Shown here piece by piece: positions 1 to 11,700 of a DNA stretch of 64,000 nt. The notes under the pieces are model-generated. The model was given only the letters and a program-made list of their open reading frames with translations, was not told the DNA's origin and did not search any database. Both the position numbers and the translations under genes were made by a program. Location of the stretch: assembly GCF_004210375.1 (NCBI RefSeq), contig NC_134834.1, forward strand, positions 38,034,264 to 38,098,263. Reading direction: 5' to 3'. The stretch's first letter is position 1; every line of letters begins with the position of its first letter. Source of the DNA: Tachypleus tridentatus. Lineage: Eukaryota; Arthropoda; Merostomata; Xiphosura; Limulidae.

Positions 1-611
1 TTAATATAAATACCGAAACTTAATATATCTTTTATGCTTTTGGAGTTAAAGTTTCTTTCTTCCGATACTATGAAAGAATAACACAATTGTTCAATTAATG
101 AATTTATAATGGAAATTGAAGCTTTTAACAGAATTGTGGAGAACAATATAATAAAGTCAATTGTTGGACCATTCTTTACTTGTACAACATAACTTGACCA
201 TTCTAACCACTCACTGCTGTATATACTTACAAAAAAAAAATCACTTGACCCTTCCAACCCTTTCCGTTGTTTCAATTAACAATAACGTTTTCTACATAGA
301 AAATGAGAACCAAACGACAGAAAGATTAAAGGTAAACAAAACCATAACGCTATCTTCAAAACTATTTCTAATAATAGAACAATGCATTACAACAATAATT
401 TAAGTGGACAAAGTCAAATCCCCTAATGACCCAGTGTTATGTCTGCGGAATTATAACGATGGAATTCAGGTTTCAAGAGTCAAACGAAACAAAGTCAAAT
501 AAAACTTAAATGAACGTGGTAGTTGTAATTGGCATAAAATAATGATACATTAAATATATTCTTATTCATAAATACTTTGAGTTAGTAATTGACTATTGTC
601 GAGAAACTTTG
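1..611. other. AT-rich DNA, no feature recognised
   Basis: I see no gene, RNA or recognisable repeat here. The one open frame of 80 codons (161-403) has a low-complexity composition and no recognisable domain. Confidence 0.5.
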
Positions 612-718
612 TAGTTAAGCACAAAACTACACAACGTGCTCTGACCATTACATGTATCGAAACCTGCTTTATAGCGTTGTAAATTCTGCAGACATACCAC
701 TGTGCTGCAAGGGAATGT
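612..718 (-). repeat. SINE family B relic (tRNA-derived)
   Basis: Read on the minus strand this is a worn tRNA-like head (GCAGTGGTATGTCTGCAGAA type A-box region, then a worn B box) followed by the 'tagttttgtgctta' tail. The better preserved copies at 4748-4872 (-) and 19010-19140 (+) show the same order. It is a degenerate short interspersed element. Confidence 0.6.
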
Positions 719-1364
719 GCCGAAAAACAAGCAACTTTTTCTAGATGCACACAGTGAAACTATTAATCATTTTTCCCCATATTTGTTGATGTTTAAAGTA
801 TATGATTACTTTTCGATGCTAAATGTATAAAATTATTATAGTTTCAATGTTGATGATACAATAGAACTACAGTTCTTTTCAAATCAGACCGTTGATTCCT
901 TGCACCTTTCGTTACATTAATTAAACGAGTTAAACTGTATTAAGTTTGGGAACTCGCAGCAATCAAATCAATTAATGAATCGGCGCATTGACGTAGCAAG
1001 GTAGCTATAGAAGTAATTAAGATAAAGGAGACACTTGATTGGTGGATTAAGGTCTTTGTGAATCATGAGAGGATCTCAGAGTTCCAAGGCGAGAGTGAAT
1101 ATTTTATACTAGTTATAAAAACACACAAAAATGAAATATTTATTTTTGCTAGTCAAGGTCTTCGTATTATTTGCACCAACAGCAACGTATTAATGACACT
1201 TAGTTAAAGGTTTAAATTGCTCATACTCGGTGATGAAGTGAGTAATTATCTAGTCTCGTGGAAACCAGTCTCTCACGTGAGGTTCTAAAAGTAGTAAATG
1301 CTTAGAACTGAATCATGTAATAATGCCAACTGGTTTTGTTGCACTTGGTTGAACAAGGTACAAG

Positions 1365-1420
1365 AATGACCTTTTAAAATAACGTGGCTGCTGCACGTAA
1401 CACAAACATATTCCTGTTAC
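1365..1420 (+). repeat. 56-bp direct repeat, copy 1
   Basis: This 56-bp segment recurs at 1695-1750 with four mismatches, exactly 330 bp away. Each copy contains ACGTG and CACGT in inverted order around GCTGCTG. The pair brackets the GC-richer segment at 1471-1539. Confidence 0.85.
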
Positions 1421-1471
1421 ACCCTTGTGCAAATTAATTGAAACAAATGGTCATTTTACAATATTTTCAGC

Positions 1472-1539
1472 ATGGCGGCCGGTGTAGGCTCGCTGGACCC
1501 GCTGATTTCCTTTAATAGTCATTTTTTCACACAGACGGC
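1472..1539 (+). CDS. Possible first coding exon of an unknown gene
   Basis: An ATG in good context (CAGC-ATG-GCG) opens a 22-codon frame starting MAAGVGSLDPLISF and ending ...FFTQT plus two bases, directly followed by a perfect donor GTAAGT at 1540-1545. The segment is clearly more GC-rich than its surroundings. Its start (CATGGCGGCC) also matches a YY1/Pho-type initiator motif, so this may be a promoter-proximal first exon or only a core promoter. A possible acceptor (TTTTCAG) ends at 1470. I do not recognise the peptide and found no downstream exon that I can join to it with confidence. The flanking 56-bp direct repeats are unexplained. Confidence 0.35.
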
Positions 1540-1694
1540 GTAAGTAGCTGTGTTTTGCAGTACAGTCGATCTATTTTTGAGATATATAATGAAATTTTGA
1601 GGAATATTACGCCACTGGAAATTGCGTTGGACTTTCCTCAAAAATGAGGCTATTTGTTTTACTGCTAATCAGTCGTCTTTAAACCGTCATACAC

Positions 1695-1750
1695 AATGAC
1701 CTTTTAGAATAACGTGGCTGCTGCACGTAACACAATCATATTCTTGTTAT
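1695..1750 (+). repeat. 56-bp direct repeat, copy 2
   Basis: Second copy of the segment at 1365-1420, with the same ACGTG...CACGT arrangement. Only this core is duplicated; the sequence on either side differs. Confidence 0.85.
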
Positions 1751-2508
1751 ATACGTGCAATGTGCAGTCAAGTCCTGGCCTTCTAGTTGACCGAAAACCC
1801 ATACAAAGGGCTGTCGGACAGTCATTGTGACTGACGTAGTTACAAACATACACGAATGTAATACAAGTATTTTCTTTCGGAGAATGAAATTGTCATGAAT
1901 ATTTGGTTATCTACTGTCTCTACTGAGGGGAATTTATCCCCTGATTTTAGAAATTTAAACCTAAAGATATACTGCTGTGTCATCGGAGGACATCATGAAT
2001 ATTAATACTAGAACCACAAGAGATTCGAGAACAGGAATAATTTTTGATACAGATCAAATAATCCTACCTAAAACAATAGCCCACAGTTATTATTATATAT
2101 ATTTAGGCTAGTACTGAAATATAGCATTAATATATAAACTTTTGTTAATTTGTGAACAACTTGAAATTTAATATTGTGTTTGTTCTCATGTTTTACCATT
2201 TTACTGTAAATCAAGATAAGTAGTTAACTGATATGAAAATAAACTTTTGTTGTAAACTATGAGTGTTGCCTCATTTTAACACATTAATTACATATTTATC
2301 ATCAACACATTATATTTCCGAAACTGTAAGTATATATAGCAGCCTGTAGGTGGTGCTTGTTTCATGAAAAATGTGATTATTTGGACAGAATCATGCATTA
2401 AAATATATTTACTGGTATATGATCTATAAAATATAAATGTAAATGTATCGTAAGGTTACAATTCAAGCGTTGCCCCGTTAAACAATGAGATCTAGATTCT
2501 AGGCCTAA

Positions 2509-2790
2509 TGCCCCGACATAACATCATAGTTAGAGCGTTAAATTCGTAATACGAGGGGAATGGATTCGAATCCCCGTTACATCAAACATGTTCGTCCTTT
2601 CAGCCGTGGTGGCGTTATAATGTGACGATTAATCCCAAGATTCTTTGGTAAAAGACAAGCCCAAGAGTTGGCGATGGGTGGTGAAACCCAGCTGTCTTCT
2701 CTCTAGTCTTAAACTATTAAATTAGAGACGGCTAGCGTGGATAGCTCTCGTGTAGCTTTGGACGAAATTTCCCCAAACAAACAATAACAC
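2509..2790 (+). repeat. SINE family A, near full length
   Basis: This is a tRNA-derived SINE of about 270 bp. It has a tRNA-like head with the B-box-like GATTCGAATCCCC, a body containing 'cgttataatgtgac' and 'caagagttggcg', and a tail ending 'cgaaatttccccaaacaaac'. The head is degenerate in its first 40 bases. The family is repeated at least eleven more times in this window in both orientations. Confidence 0.9.
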
Positions 2791-4439
2791 TAATATATCT
2801 GGTAAACGTTACTAAACAATTTAACAAATAAGTAGTTTCTTTTTAAGTAAAGAAAGTAAAGATGGTTATATAGAACTCATGTGTGTCCAGTTTAACAGTT
2901 TTTGTACCAGTTCTTTAACTTCGACTGGATTATGAAAACTAATGCGTCTGACTACGTGCACCCAGCCTGTTACAAGGCATCTAAACTTTATGTGCTTTCA
3001 ATATTAAACACTGAAAATTAGGTAACTGAAAATATCTGGGTATTATGTGTCGGGTATATCCATAACTGTTTCTATGTCAAAAAGACTGATGAAGCAGCAG
3101 CTAAATCTGTGGGCAGAGCTGACATTTATCCTGCACTGACGGTTCATTTAAATCCTCAATCAAGGCAGTGAACAAAATGTTTTCCTGCACACAAAAAACG
3201 TTACAGAATTCCATTTGCTCTAAAAATAGAAAGTAACTTTTTTGGGTTTAAACCAATTATTACATCTGCCATTGAAGATGATGAAGGTTATGTTTTCATC
3301 CCTGTGTGTTTCTCAGCCCGATTTATCATAAACGGTTCAATGAATATGGACGAAAATTGATATACTTTTGGACTATGATCGAACTTAGAAGTGACTGGAT
3401 TTTGGAGGGTCAAGGTTACAGCTATATCCGTTAACATGGGGATAGATTTTTTTATACTATTTTTGCTTTGTAACTCAGTCCAAGATGATCGAATTCTGAT
3501 AAAACTTGGAGGACATATGTAGAATATTATTCCTCATTGTTTTGCCACACTAGTTTGAGTCTGTGATAACCACGGACATACGAAGATATTTTTGTATTTT
3601 ATGAGGGTCGAATTTGATCAATGTGGCAAACTATCTTTCCTAAACTCTCTACAGTGTCGCCACTTGTAACTGTCAAAATTCAAGAGCTATGAAGCTTTTA
3701 AAATACGAAAATCTGCTAAATCGACTGCTGTTGGCTATCAGGGTTGAAAGGTGTACCTTAGTCGAAGTAAAGAGATTGGCGACTGATCACACACCCCCTG
3801 AAAACCATTCAAACGCAATGACATTTAGAAAACCCTTGAAAAACACGGCTATTCATTAAAACTTCGTAACATTATCAAACCACATGTAAGACAGACTCCT
3901 GATTATATAATTTTATATCGCTATCAATTTACCTGTGTAACATTTGAATTAGTTTAACTACTTTAAAAGTAATTATTTAAGGCTGATAATTTTAGCATGA
4001 GTAAACCATTATTAGTACGCATGCGTAAGCTATTATGCATTTAACCACTACTAAACTATATGGCGCTTTGCGTATTTACTTTATAATTAACTCACATAAC
4101 TCTTCTTAGCCTCCGTCATATACCAGTATTGTTCATAATAATATGGAATGTTTACTTTCCGGTACTCTTTCTTCAAATTTACAAAGAATGGCTAACTAAC
4201 TTCATTTTAACGTTGTGTGTATTAGAAAATCTTATATGTTATGTAAAAATGCAAAATTCTTTACGATATGGGGCTTACACTGGCCTACTGTTTGTTCGGA
4301 ATCGAATTGTAAAAATGCAGCAAAGAACACACGACAACCTAGTTACAGAAAGACAAAATAGAAGTCATAACGGCAACTTCGTATTTACAAAATGATTCAA
4401 TTGGCTGATCGGTCGGTTGTTAAGCGTGCAACTGCACAA
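2791..4439. other. Gene-free stretch with one probable old dispersed repeat
   Basis: No coding exon is evident. The part at about 3280-3740 ('gttttcatccctgtgtgtttctcag', then 'aaacggttcaatgaatatggacgaaaattg') is more GC-rich than its flanks and resembles a repeat type I have seen in many invertebrate genomes. I cannot classify it, and there is no second copy in this window. Confidence 0.4.
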
Positions 4440-4507
4440 TCGACATTGAAATTCGATTTTTAGCATTGTTAGTCTGCTAATTTTTTGTTGAGCCACTGGG
4501 GTAAAGG
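4440..4507 (-). repeat. SINE family B fragment
   Basis: The minus strand shows the tRNA-like start of family B (CCCAGTGGCTCAAC...) and the 'gctaaaaatcg' turn found in the copy at 4748-4872. The rest is missing or worn. Confidence 0.5.
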
Positions 4508-4747
4508 GGGGACAAAATGATTCGAATACCACTTGTGATGATGGCTCGTTTGATGCTGATTTTAGATATTTTGTAGTAATAAACACGCTAAGTTAGCATT
4601 GGATCAAAGAACTCTAGCCTAACAATGGTCAAGTCCACAATTAACCATCAATCAAATAGTTGGACAGTCCGCTTTCTCTATGAATCCAAGTTATAGGCGT
4701 AGGAATATGTTTATAAATTGAAAACTTAGTAATAGTATATTTAGACT

Positions 4748-4872
4748 GGTTGTTGTTTTGAATTAAGCACAAATCTACACCATGGGCTATGTGTGCTCTG
4801 CCCACCACGGGTATCGAAACCTGGTTTTTAGCGTTGTAAGTCCGCAGACATACCGCTGAGCCACTGGGGGAC
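4748..4872 (-). repeat. SINE family B, good copy
   Basis: Reading from 4872 down, a tRNA-like head (CCCAGTGGCTCAGCGGTATG, then GCGGACTTACAACGCTAAAA) is followed by a B-box-like GGTTTCGATACCC, the phrase 'gtgggcagagcaca' and the tail 'gtagatttgtgctta'. This is the clearest member of the second SINE family. It contains a 77-codon chance frame. Confidence 0.8.
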
Positions 4873-5124
4873 ATTTAGATTGGAAGAAGATAATAATGTT
4901 TGTTCTGTAAATTGGTTTTAATGTAAAACTGAAAATTAAAATTCCTACCGAGGCTGGCAAAAAATATAATATTGCTAGAACTGTGATATAGAACTGAGAG
5001 AAAATATTGCTACTGAGGCCGTAAAGGGATAATAATGTTGGAATTGTAGTGTAGAACTGCTACACAGAAGATTTTTACTGAAAATGGAAAAACATAATAT
5101 TGTTAAAACTGTAATGTAGAACTG

Positions 5125-5388
5125 TTTGGTTTGTTGTGAAATTCGCGCAAAGTAACAATTGGGCTATCTTTGCTAGCTGTCCCTAATGTAGCAGTGGAAG
5201 ACTAGAGAGAAGGAAGCTAGTTATCACCCTCCACCGTCAACTCTTGGGCTATTCTTTTAACAGTGAATAGTGGGATTGACCATCACATTATATCACCTCA
5301 ACGACTGAAAGGGTGAGCATGTTCGGTAAACGGGGATTCGAACACGCAACCTTCAAATTGCGAGTCAAACGCCCTAACATGCCGAGCC
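5125..5388 (-). repeat. SINE family A, near full length
   Basis: Minus-strand copy of the ~270-bp SINE. The tail is at 5125 (ttgtgaaattcgcgcaaag) and the tRNA-like head is at 5388 (GGCTCGGCATG). The B-box-like region 'cggggattcgaacacg' is intact enough to recognise. Parts of two spurious minus-strand frames come from it. Confidence 0.9.
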
Positions 5389-5439
5389 ATGTGTTGAACT
5401 AAAATACAAGAATGGTACTGAGATTGGAAGCATTCGAGT

Positions 5440-5520
5440 GTGTGTGTGTGTGTTTTTCGTATAGCAAAGCCACAAAGGGCTATCTGCTCAGCCCACCGAG
5501 GGCATTGGAGTGAAGCACAT
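5440..5520 (-). repeat. SINE fragment plus short GT run
   Basis: The words 'tatagcaaagccacaaagggctatctgctcagcccaccgagg' match the tail half of the tRNA-derived repeat seen more fully at 19515-19640. A (GT)n run of about 14 bases lies at its end. Confidence 0.6.
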
Positions 5521-5599
5521 GAGATGAAAAATAATATATATATAAATATTATTTGTAATATAAGAATTCTTACGTACAACCAAAGTAAAAAGACACTTC

Positions 5600-7055
5600 A
5601 TAAATAGATCTTAAAGTGACAACAGCTTTAGTGATAGAATCCAAACACATGTCATTACCTTGGCTGCAGAGGAGCCATTAAATCAGACAAGTAAATGTTC
5701 AACAATTATTTTTTAGGATATGCAGGAAGGACTTGAGGGTGTGTGAAGAAACTAACAATAGTTGCTTGACAGAAATAGATAATATAATTAAAGCAAGAAT
5801 CTTTGGGTTCATTGAGTTCAACTGCTTTCTATAAGTAACTAGACCTGCTAATGCAGTGCTGGAAAATAATATTGTTATTGTGACGAAATGAGGTTAATTA
5901 TGTGAGGACAACTGGAAGGTCACGAAGTGTTGCAAAAGCCGCGTAAGATCGTTATGTTTGTTAACTCGTGCCGCTAGAGCTGTTAGAGATGTGCATCGTT
6001 GATATCAATCAATCTTTGGCCCATGTTGCGTTGTTACGGTTGCGCGGCCTTTTATAATTAAATGTTTTAAATATTTCAGATTATGAAAGAACTACGTACT
6101 TGATTAAGAAAACTTCTTATTTTGTAACAGAATTATCCTGCCGCGTTTACGATCTGCCATAGAACCAGTTTCAAACGCAAAACAAATCTAAGCAATCAAA
6201 GATCTTATAGCATACCCACATCACGCTATATGCTGTGTCCACTGATTTTTAGCATTGTCAATGTGAAGACTTATCCTGTTTCACTGGGAGGCAGTCAATC
6301 CGAGAAAAATATATCTTATTAAAAATGTTTTGTTTTATGAGGAAATTTTATGAAAAAATGAAAGAAATAACAACAGAAAAAGAGGACTTATTTTGTCGAC
6401 CAAATGAAAGTAACAGCTTAAAGATGTTATTTTTTCATGTTGGTATTCTATTCATGCATTATTTTATTGTATCATGTCAGATAAATTGCATCAAATAAAA
6501 TCCCTTTGAAACTTCGTATAGAAACGACAACTGTCAAAAAATGCTCACCTCGGTAGAGGTCTCTTCTTGCGCTCAGTAAAATGACAAGAATGAGTGGAAT
6601 CCAGCTGGAAAATCGACACAACAACTTAGCGAAATTGGGCGCTCTATGTTGTGCTGCATGCACCCATTGCTTGAAAACCAAAACATTTTTACCAACTGCG
6701 CAACAGTTGAATTGTTTCAACGAGCACCTGCTAGTTATTATACAAACATCTGTTAGTTAAACATGAACATAATTTTAAAATAATCGTAGTAAAGATGGTA
6801 CTTGACCAACATTTAGCACCTTATCGTATACTGACGTAGAGGATGACTTGTAGTGATGAGGAAGAATTGGAACAAAATAACTCTAAAACCAACTAATTTA
6901 AAATATATACAGCAGTTATAACAAAGTTGAAAATTTCGGACACTAAACTTGTTGACAGTATCATCTCATCTATGTTACGTTTAGTAATGTGAGTTATATC
7001 CATAGTAAGTCGTGGCAACTTCTCTTGTCTCCAGTTAAAACAACAAAAAGTGAAA
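5600..7055. other. Gene-free stretch
   Basis: No exon is recognised. A worn SINE family B relic (-) is likely at 6228-6298 ('ctgatttttagcattgtcaatgtgaagacttatcctgtttcactgggagg'). An 82-codon minus-strand frame at 6472-6720 has no recognisable domain. The 5930-6050 part is slightly GC-richer, but I cannot assign it. Confidence 0.5.
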
Positions 7056-7290
7056 GATTTAGAATCAGTTTTATAATGTAATTATTAATGATTTAATGTC
7101 AGTTGTATAATGTATATATAAATGACATGAAGTTAGTTCTCTAACGTACTACAAAAGATTTTGAATCAGCTTTATAATGTAAATATGAATCATTTGTATC
7201 AGTTGAATAATATACTGTGAATGATTTGTTGTTAGATGTATAATATATCTATAAATGATTTATTGTAAGTACCATGAATGATTTAGTGTT
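7056..7290 (+). repeat. Minisatellite, ~34-bp unit, about 7 copies
   Basis: Units beginning GATTT(A/T)...TCAGTT(T/G)TATAATGTA...AAT start at 7056, 7090, 7124 (worn), 7157, 7191, 7223 and 7257, so the period is 32-34 bp. The last unit is shortened (7280). Units differ by several bases, so the array is old. Confidence 0.75.
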
Positions 7291-7505
7291 AGCTTTAATT
7301 AATTTTGTAACAGTACTTTGTTACAATATGTCACTACGAGATCAATGTTTTGAAGGTTTATAACTCATAACTTTCCTGATTTTTGACTTATCAAATTCAA
7401 TTGAGGCCTGAAAAAAGAAGTAAATAACACTTATAAAAAATTAAACTAAAAATTATATTTAATGGGGAAAATTCGATGTCTTACCCACGTCTGCCCTTTT
7501 TGTCG

Positions 7506-7776
7506 ATCTGGCATGGCCATGTGGTAAGGGCGCTCGACACATAATCTGAGGGCCGCGGGTTCGAATTCCCTTCATATCAACGTGTTCACCCTTTCAGCCA
7601 TGGGGGCGTTATAATGTTACAGTCAATTCAACTATTCGTTGGTAAAAAGTAGCCCAAGAGTTGGCGGTTGGTGGTGATGACTAGCTGTATTCCATGTAGT
7701 TTTACACTGCTACATTAGGAGATCTAGCGGTGATAGCTTTTGTGTAACTAGGCGCGTAATTCAAAAACAAACAAAT
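7506..7776 (+). repeat. SINE family A, full length
   Basis: A tRNA-like head (GGCATGGCCATGTGGTAAGG, B box GGGTTCGAATTCC) is followed by the family body 'cgttataatgttac...caagagttggcgg' and the tail 'cgtaattcaaaaacaaacaaat'. The A and B boxes of the internal RNA polymerase III promoter are recognisable. Confidence 0.92.
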
Positions 7777-9637
7777 CCTTTTCGATTTTCAAGGAGACTA
7801 TTTTATTTCTATTGTTTAAAATACATAAAAACAAAAAGCACTTTTTAGCTGCTTCCTCATCTAAAATTCGTTATATAAAAATCTGTGAATCTCGATGTTT
7901 CATTCGAAATTTATTTAGCAACACTCGCACTACTTCTTTGCTCGTAGTGTCTTGGGTGATACACAGGGTTTTATATTCCATATCGGCACATAAAACACGG
8001 GTGTAAGTTTTAAACATCACCTGAAAATCAAGACATATATGTACCTAGTATTTAATTTATTTCTTGTGAAACTAAAAAAAGAAAACAAAGACTGAATCAC
8101 CTGATTCTACCTAAATATTAACACCAGATGTCGTGAGCCTAAATAATTCCTATCTTGTCATATAACTCAAGTACAGTGTCAAAGCGATATTAGAAAACTC
8201 ATACACTAAGGATACCATTTTAAGCAAGTTCAATACATTAAGATCAATAACATGAATTAAAAAGAAATTTAATAAATGTAACAAGAGTAACGTAGAATGA
8301 AAAAATGCGGTTTTGTATCTCGCCTTTAAAACACAACAAACCTCAACAGTACAAAGAATGGTGAAAATGGTGTCCTAACGTCTTTCTGAAACAAATTTAA
8401 GTGTGGTTATGGTTCTACAGTAAAATATGTCATAATTTTCAAAGAAAATATTTGCTAATTAATTCGACAAGTTGTCCGTGAAATTATTTTAAGACGACAG
8501 TATTGGATTATTAATGAATTCTTACTGACAGAAACAAGTTTTACGTTGTAATGAATAATATTCTTATGGTTTTGGTAGATTGGTTGTTGAATTTTGAACA
8601 AAAGTATCTGATAGGGAAGACAACACAATAACCGTCACTCTGATTTACCAACAAATAGTGATACTGACTGTCATTTTATAACGCCTCATTGCCCTGAGAA
8701 CGAATACGTTTGGCAAGAACTTTGATTCCGCAATTTACGGGTCAAGTTTGCCTTAATCGTCAGGTTAACTTTATTAAACCAACAGTATAAAAATTATTTG
8801 AAGTTTATGAAGAAAACTTGATGGAGCTAAATGAAATGGTATATACTAATTTATGTTTCATTTTCGTGTTTTAATAGAATGATAGACGGGATTTAAGATT
8901 AACTTCAAGTCGCTTGAAAAATAGGAGCCATGACCTGTATATTTATCTCTGTAATTACACTCCTTTGAGCTACAAAAAAGGTTTTTGTCCATAAACAGAG
9001 GAAAAAAATACTTTTATTCCATTTAAGGTCTTTCTATGTACATTTCACTCCGTAGCATTCTATTAGTTAACAGTCAGAAGAGATCGAAAGAAAGTCCATT
9101 ATTTATCACACAATTTCTGTTGGTTTATAAGTAGCCATAATCCAGAGGTTAGACTGTATAACAGTGGACAATAAAACCGATTTATCTTTGCAATAAAGTG
9201 TTGTGGTAAATATAAATATCATGTAAACTACGGATATTTGTTCATTTCAGATTTCAAATCAGAGATGCGTAAAAATACCATTTGACAATACCCAAGAGTA
9301 CTTTCATTCAATACCAGAATTCATCAGTAGGACGGTACGATGAAAAATAAGTTTGTTCTGAAACTCGATTTATATATGTTGCTTAATACTTAAAACGTTG
9401 CGGGTAAACTGCTGAAAGCTGGCAAAGTATCGTAAACAAGTAGACTTGATCTTTATAACTAATGTTAGGCCTACTGCCGAATAGTTTGTATTGTAACTCC
9501 AACTTTCGGCATTTAATGTAGCTTTTAAAGTGTTGTGCGATGTTTAATTCTACAGCATCGTTCAAGAGCCAACTACAACATCTTGAAACTTTATGGACAC
9601 AATGGTTGAGTTTTGACAATTTTATATACATTTATAT
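7777..9637. other. Gene-free stretch with one SINE A relic
   Basis: A degenerate minus-strand SINE family A piece lies at about 8645-8750 ('accaacaaatagtgatactgactgtcattttataacgcc'). I found nothing else I can name; no frame has recognisable protein similarity. Confidence 0.5.
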
Positions 9638-10633
9638 CAGTGGTTCTAAACCTTGTTGGAGGTACTGAACCCCAGAAGTTTCGTACTTACATTCACTAAA
9701 CCCATCGTAATTGGAAAAATAAAATATGATTTTTTCAAATTCGAAACATAAGGAGATATTTTATTAGTGCACAAATTGAACTACCATGCATCAGTTGCAC
9801 ATAATATCAATGTGTTCAAAGAAAAAAACCAACAAAACATGAATTTCACACAAAAACAAAAACGTAGCTCAATGAATATTTACTGCAAATCAATGTGACT
9901 TTTGTTGTTGCCTTTCAGAGACAAGTTCAGAAATGCGCGACTTTATCTTGGCAAGTGCCACTCTCATATCATTTTCGCAACAAAGTATGTTCCTTTTCTT
10001 CGTTTTTACGTCTATCATCCTCGAAACGAATTGCTCGCAAAGATACGTTGTAACAAACGGTATGAATATCTTAAGGGCTTTCTTAGCAATAAGAGGGTAC
10101 GCTACGATTTGGTAACACCAAAACATTGAGAGCGTTGTTGTTCTGATAAGTTGCTGTTGAACCTGGCTCTGCTGAAGTTCAATGATTTCGTCGAGGTATT
10201 CATCATTGGCATATGATGCTGGATATGACTCTCTGATGGGGAAGTATCCGTCGAGAGTCTTTGCGAGCTCATCTAAGTGCAAGGCAATTGCTTGCTTCAG
10301 TTCCCCGGGTACAGGAATGTCTCCGATTTCAGACACATCTTCGATCTAACTTACACAGTCGCTCAGCAGGGGAAAGTTTGCGAAGTTATTATTCTCTGTT
10401 CGTCGTTTCCATAACGGTAGCTTTTTTGAAAAGCCTTCAGGTTTTCTTCCGCTTCGATGATGTTGACTCTACCTCCCTGCATCTATTGATTGAGATGATT
10501 GAGAGCATTGAAGATATCGGCCATGTACGCCAAAATAAGAATGAACCGTGTGTGTGTCTTGACCTCCGCCAAAACCCTGAGACTGACTCACCGAACCCCT
10601 GGGATTCGATTGAACCCAGGTTAAGAACCACTG
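9638..10633 (-). mobile_element. hAT transposon relic, internally deleted
   Basis: The ends are inverted: CAGTGGTTCTAAACC at 9638 and GGTTAAGAACCACTG ending at 10633, the typical hAT CAGnGGTTCTnAACC terminus. The adjacent 8-bp sequences (ATTTATAT and CTCTATAC) agree at 5 of 8 positions, so the duplication is worn. At 996 bp it is far shorter than an autonomous hAT element. It carries the C-terminal transposase remnant described separately. Confidence 0.85.
9890..10336 (-). pseudogene. hAT transposase C-terminal remnant (SCAND3/ZBED-like)
   Basis: This 148-codon open frame ends in the hAT dimerisation region. I read 'YPLIAKKALKIFIPFVTTYL', then CEQ.VSRM, KTKKRNIL and ENDMRVALAKIKSRISELV. These correspond to the conserved hAT segment in which a 'FATTYLCE.GFS' motif precedes 'KNKxRNRL...DLRVAL'. 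The glycine and first Phe of the GFS core are lost. A further piece of the same transposase is visible in another frame at about 10440-10520 (-). The BED finger and the catalytic core are absent. The transposon is therefore dead, and the open frame survives only because a short segment remains. Confidence 0.8.
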
Positions 10634-10699
10634 CTCTATACGTACTCCTGTGCATCAACAAAGATAGATAATTTGGTTGTGATGACTAACAGGTTAACA

Positions 10700-10870
10700 G
10701 TGTGATGTCGAGAAAACCCACTTGTAGAGAAATATATATGCAAAAACGGCTCGTTTGGGTTGAGAAAATATTTTACATAGAAGAGCGAACAACGTTTCGA
10801 CCTTCTTCGTATATATAGATTAACAGATTATTCTTAGATTAAAGAAGGTTAAGCCTGAATTAGGTTTTCA
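10700..10870 (-). repeat. Penelope-type terminal repeat fragment
   Basis: The phrase 'gagcgaacaacgtttcgacc' followed by 'ttcttcg' is the complement of the 'gaagaaggnc...cgaaacgttg' signature also found at 11647-11680 (+), 10990-11030 (-) and 63425-63470 (-). I take it as the end sequence of Penelope-like elements, because one such signature here adjoins a GIY-YIG-like remnant. That assignment is inference. Confidence 0.45.
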
Positions 10871-10982
10871 TAAAACTGTGTAGGAAATTAAGCGCAGAGG
10901 TTGTTTTAAAGACATAAAAGAGAAATGTTGAATGTGAATCCATCATTAAATTAACTACAAATATATATATATTAACATATAC

Positions 10983-11700
10983 TATTGCCAATACAATGTT
11001 TCGAGCAATGCCGTCTCCAGGTATCACTAACTATATAGTAAATTTGCTCATGTTTGGCAAAATTATTCTTAAACCAACAGATTATTAGCAGAACGTGCCC
11101 TAGAACATCCTACAGATATAATAAATTGTTACACAGATAAAACAGTGGCTCGACACTTCAATTTGCTCAACCATAGACTTGATCATTTCAATATACTTGT
11201 TTTTAAGAAGGTCCATACAAACAAACATAGCTGTAAATTAGAATAAAACAAAATAAGTTTGTACCTGAGAACTTTTCACACCAATGAACTAAATGAACTT
11301 TTAGTTTTAATAATATTTTTCGCTTTAGTTTTATGAACACTTGAATGGTTTTATACAGTGGATTACGTGTGTAAAAATTTAACGTTCTTAAAACTATAAT
11401 ATATATAATGCTTTTTACATCAAATATATGTGATCGCGCACATGCATGTATAACAATTATATCTGGGTATATCTATATATACAAATATGTGTATGTGTGT
11501 GTATATACATACATATATATACTTACACAACTCCCTATTGTTTCAAGTGTTTGTAAGCACTGTTATACATATTCATTTGTTACTCATTCAAGCAACCTTC
11601 AATTTATAATATTTTCGTTTATGGATTTACTGTTCAGTTAGTGATACCTGAAGAAGGACATTGGCCGAAACGTTGTATGGACAATAACACAATAATAAAA
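10983..11700 (+). mobile_element. Penelope-like element fragment
   Basis: A + strand segment at about 11080-11230 reads 'TVARHFNLLNHRLDHFNILV' followed by 'FKKVHTNKH'. This resembles the GIY-YIG endonuclease C-terminus of Penelope-like elements (VAKHFN..NHS..DF.V.VL). It is framed by an inverted pair: 10983-11035 (minus orientation) and 11638-11690 (plus orientation, 'gatacctgaagaaggacattggccgaaacgttgta'). The reverse transcriptase is missing. Low-complexity TATA/TGTG sequence at 11470-11520 produces a chance frame. Confidence 0.55.

Noticed and set aside
6472..6720. 82-codon minus-strand frame
   Set aside because: No recognisable domain, signal or splice context; treated as chance.
7056..7290. 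Repeated units considered as a CRISPR array
   Set aside because: Units are head-to-tail and diverged, without unique spacers, in an animal genome; it is a minisatellite.
11408..11641. 77-codon plus-strand frame
   Set aside because: Built on a TATA/TGTG low-complexity run (tyrosine/isoleucine/valine repeats) inside the Penelope-like fragment.
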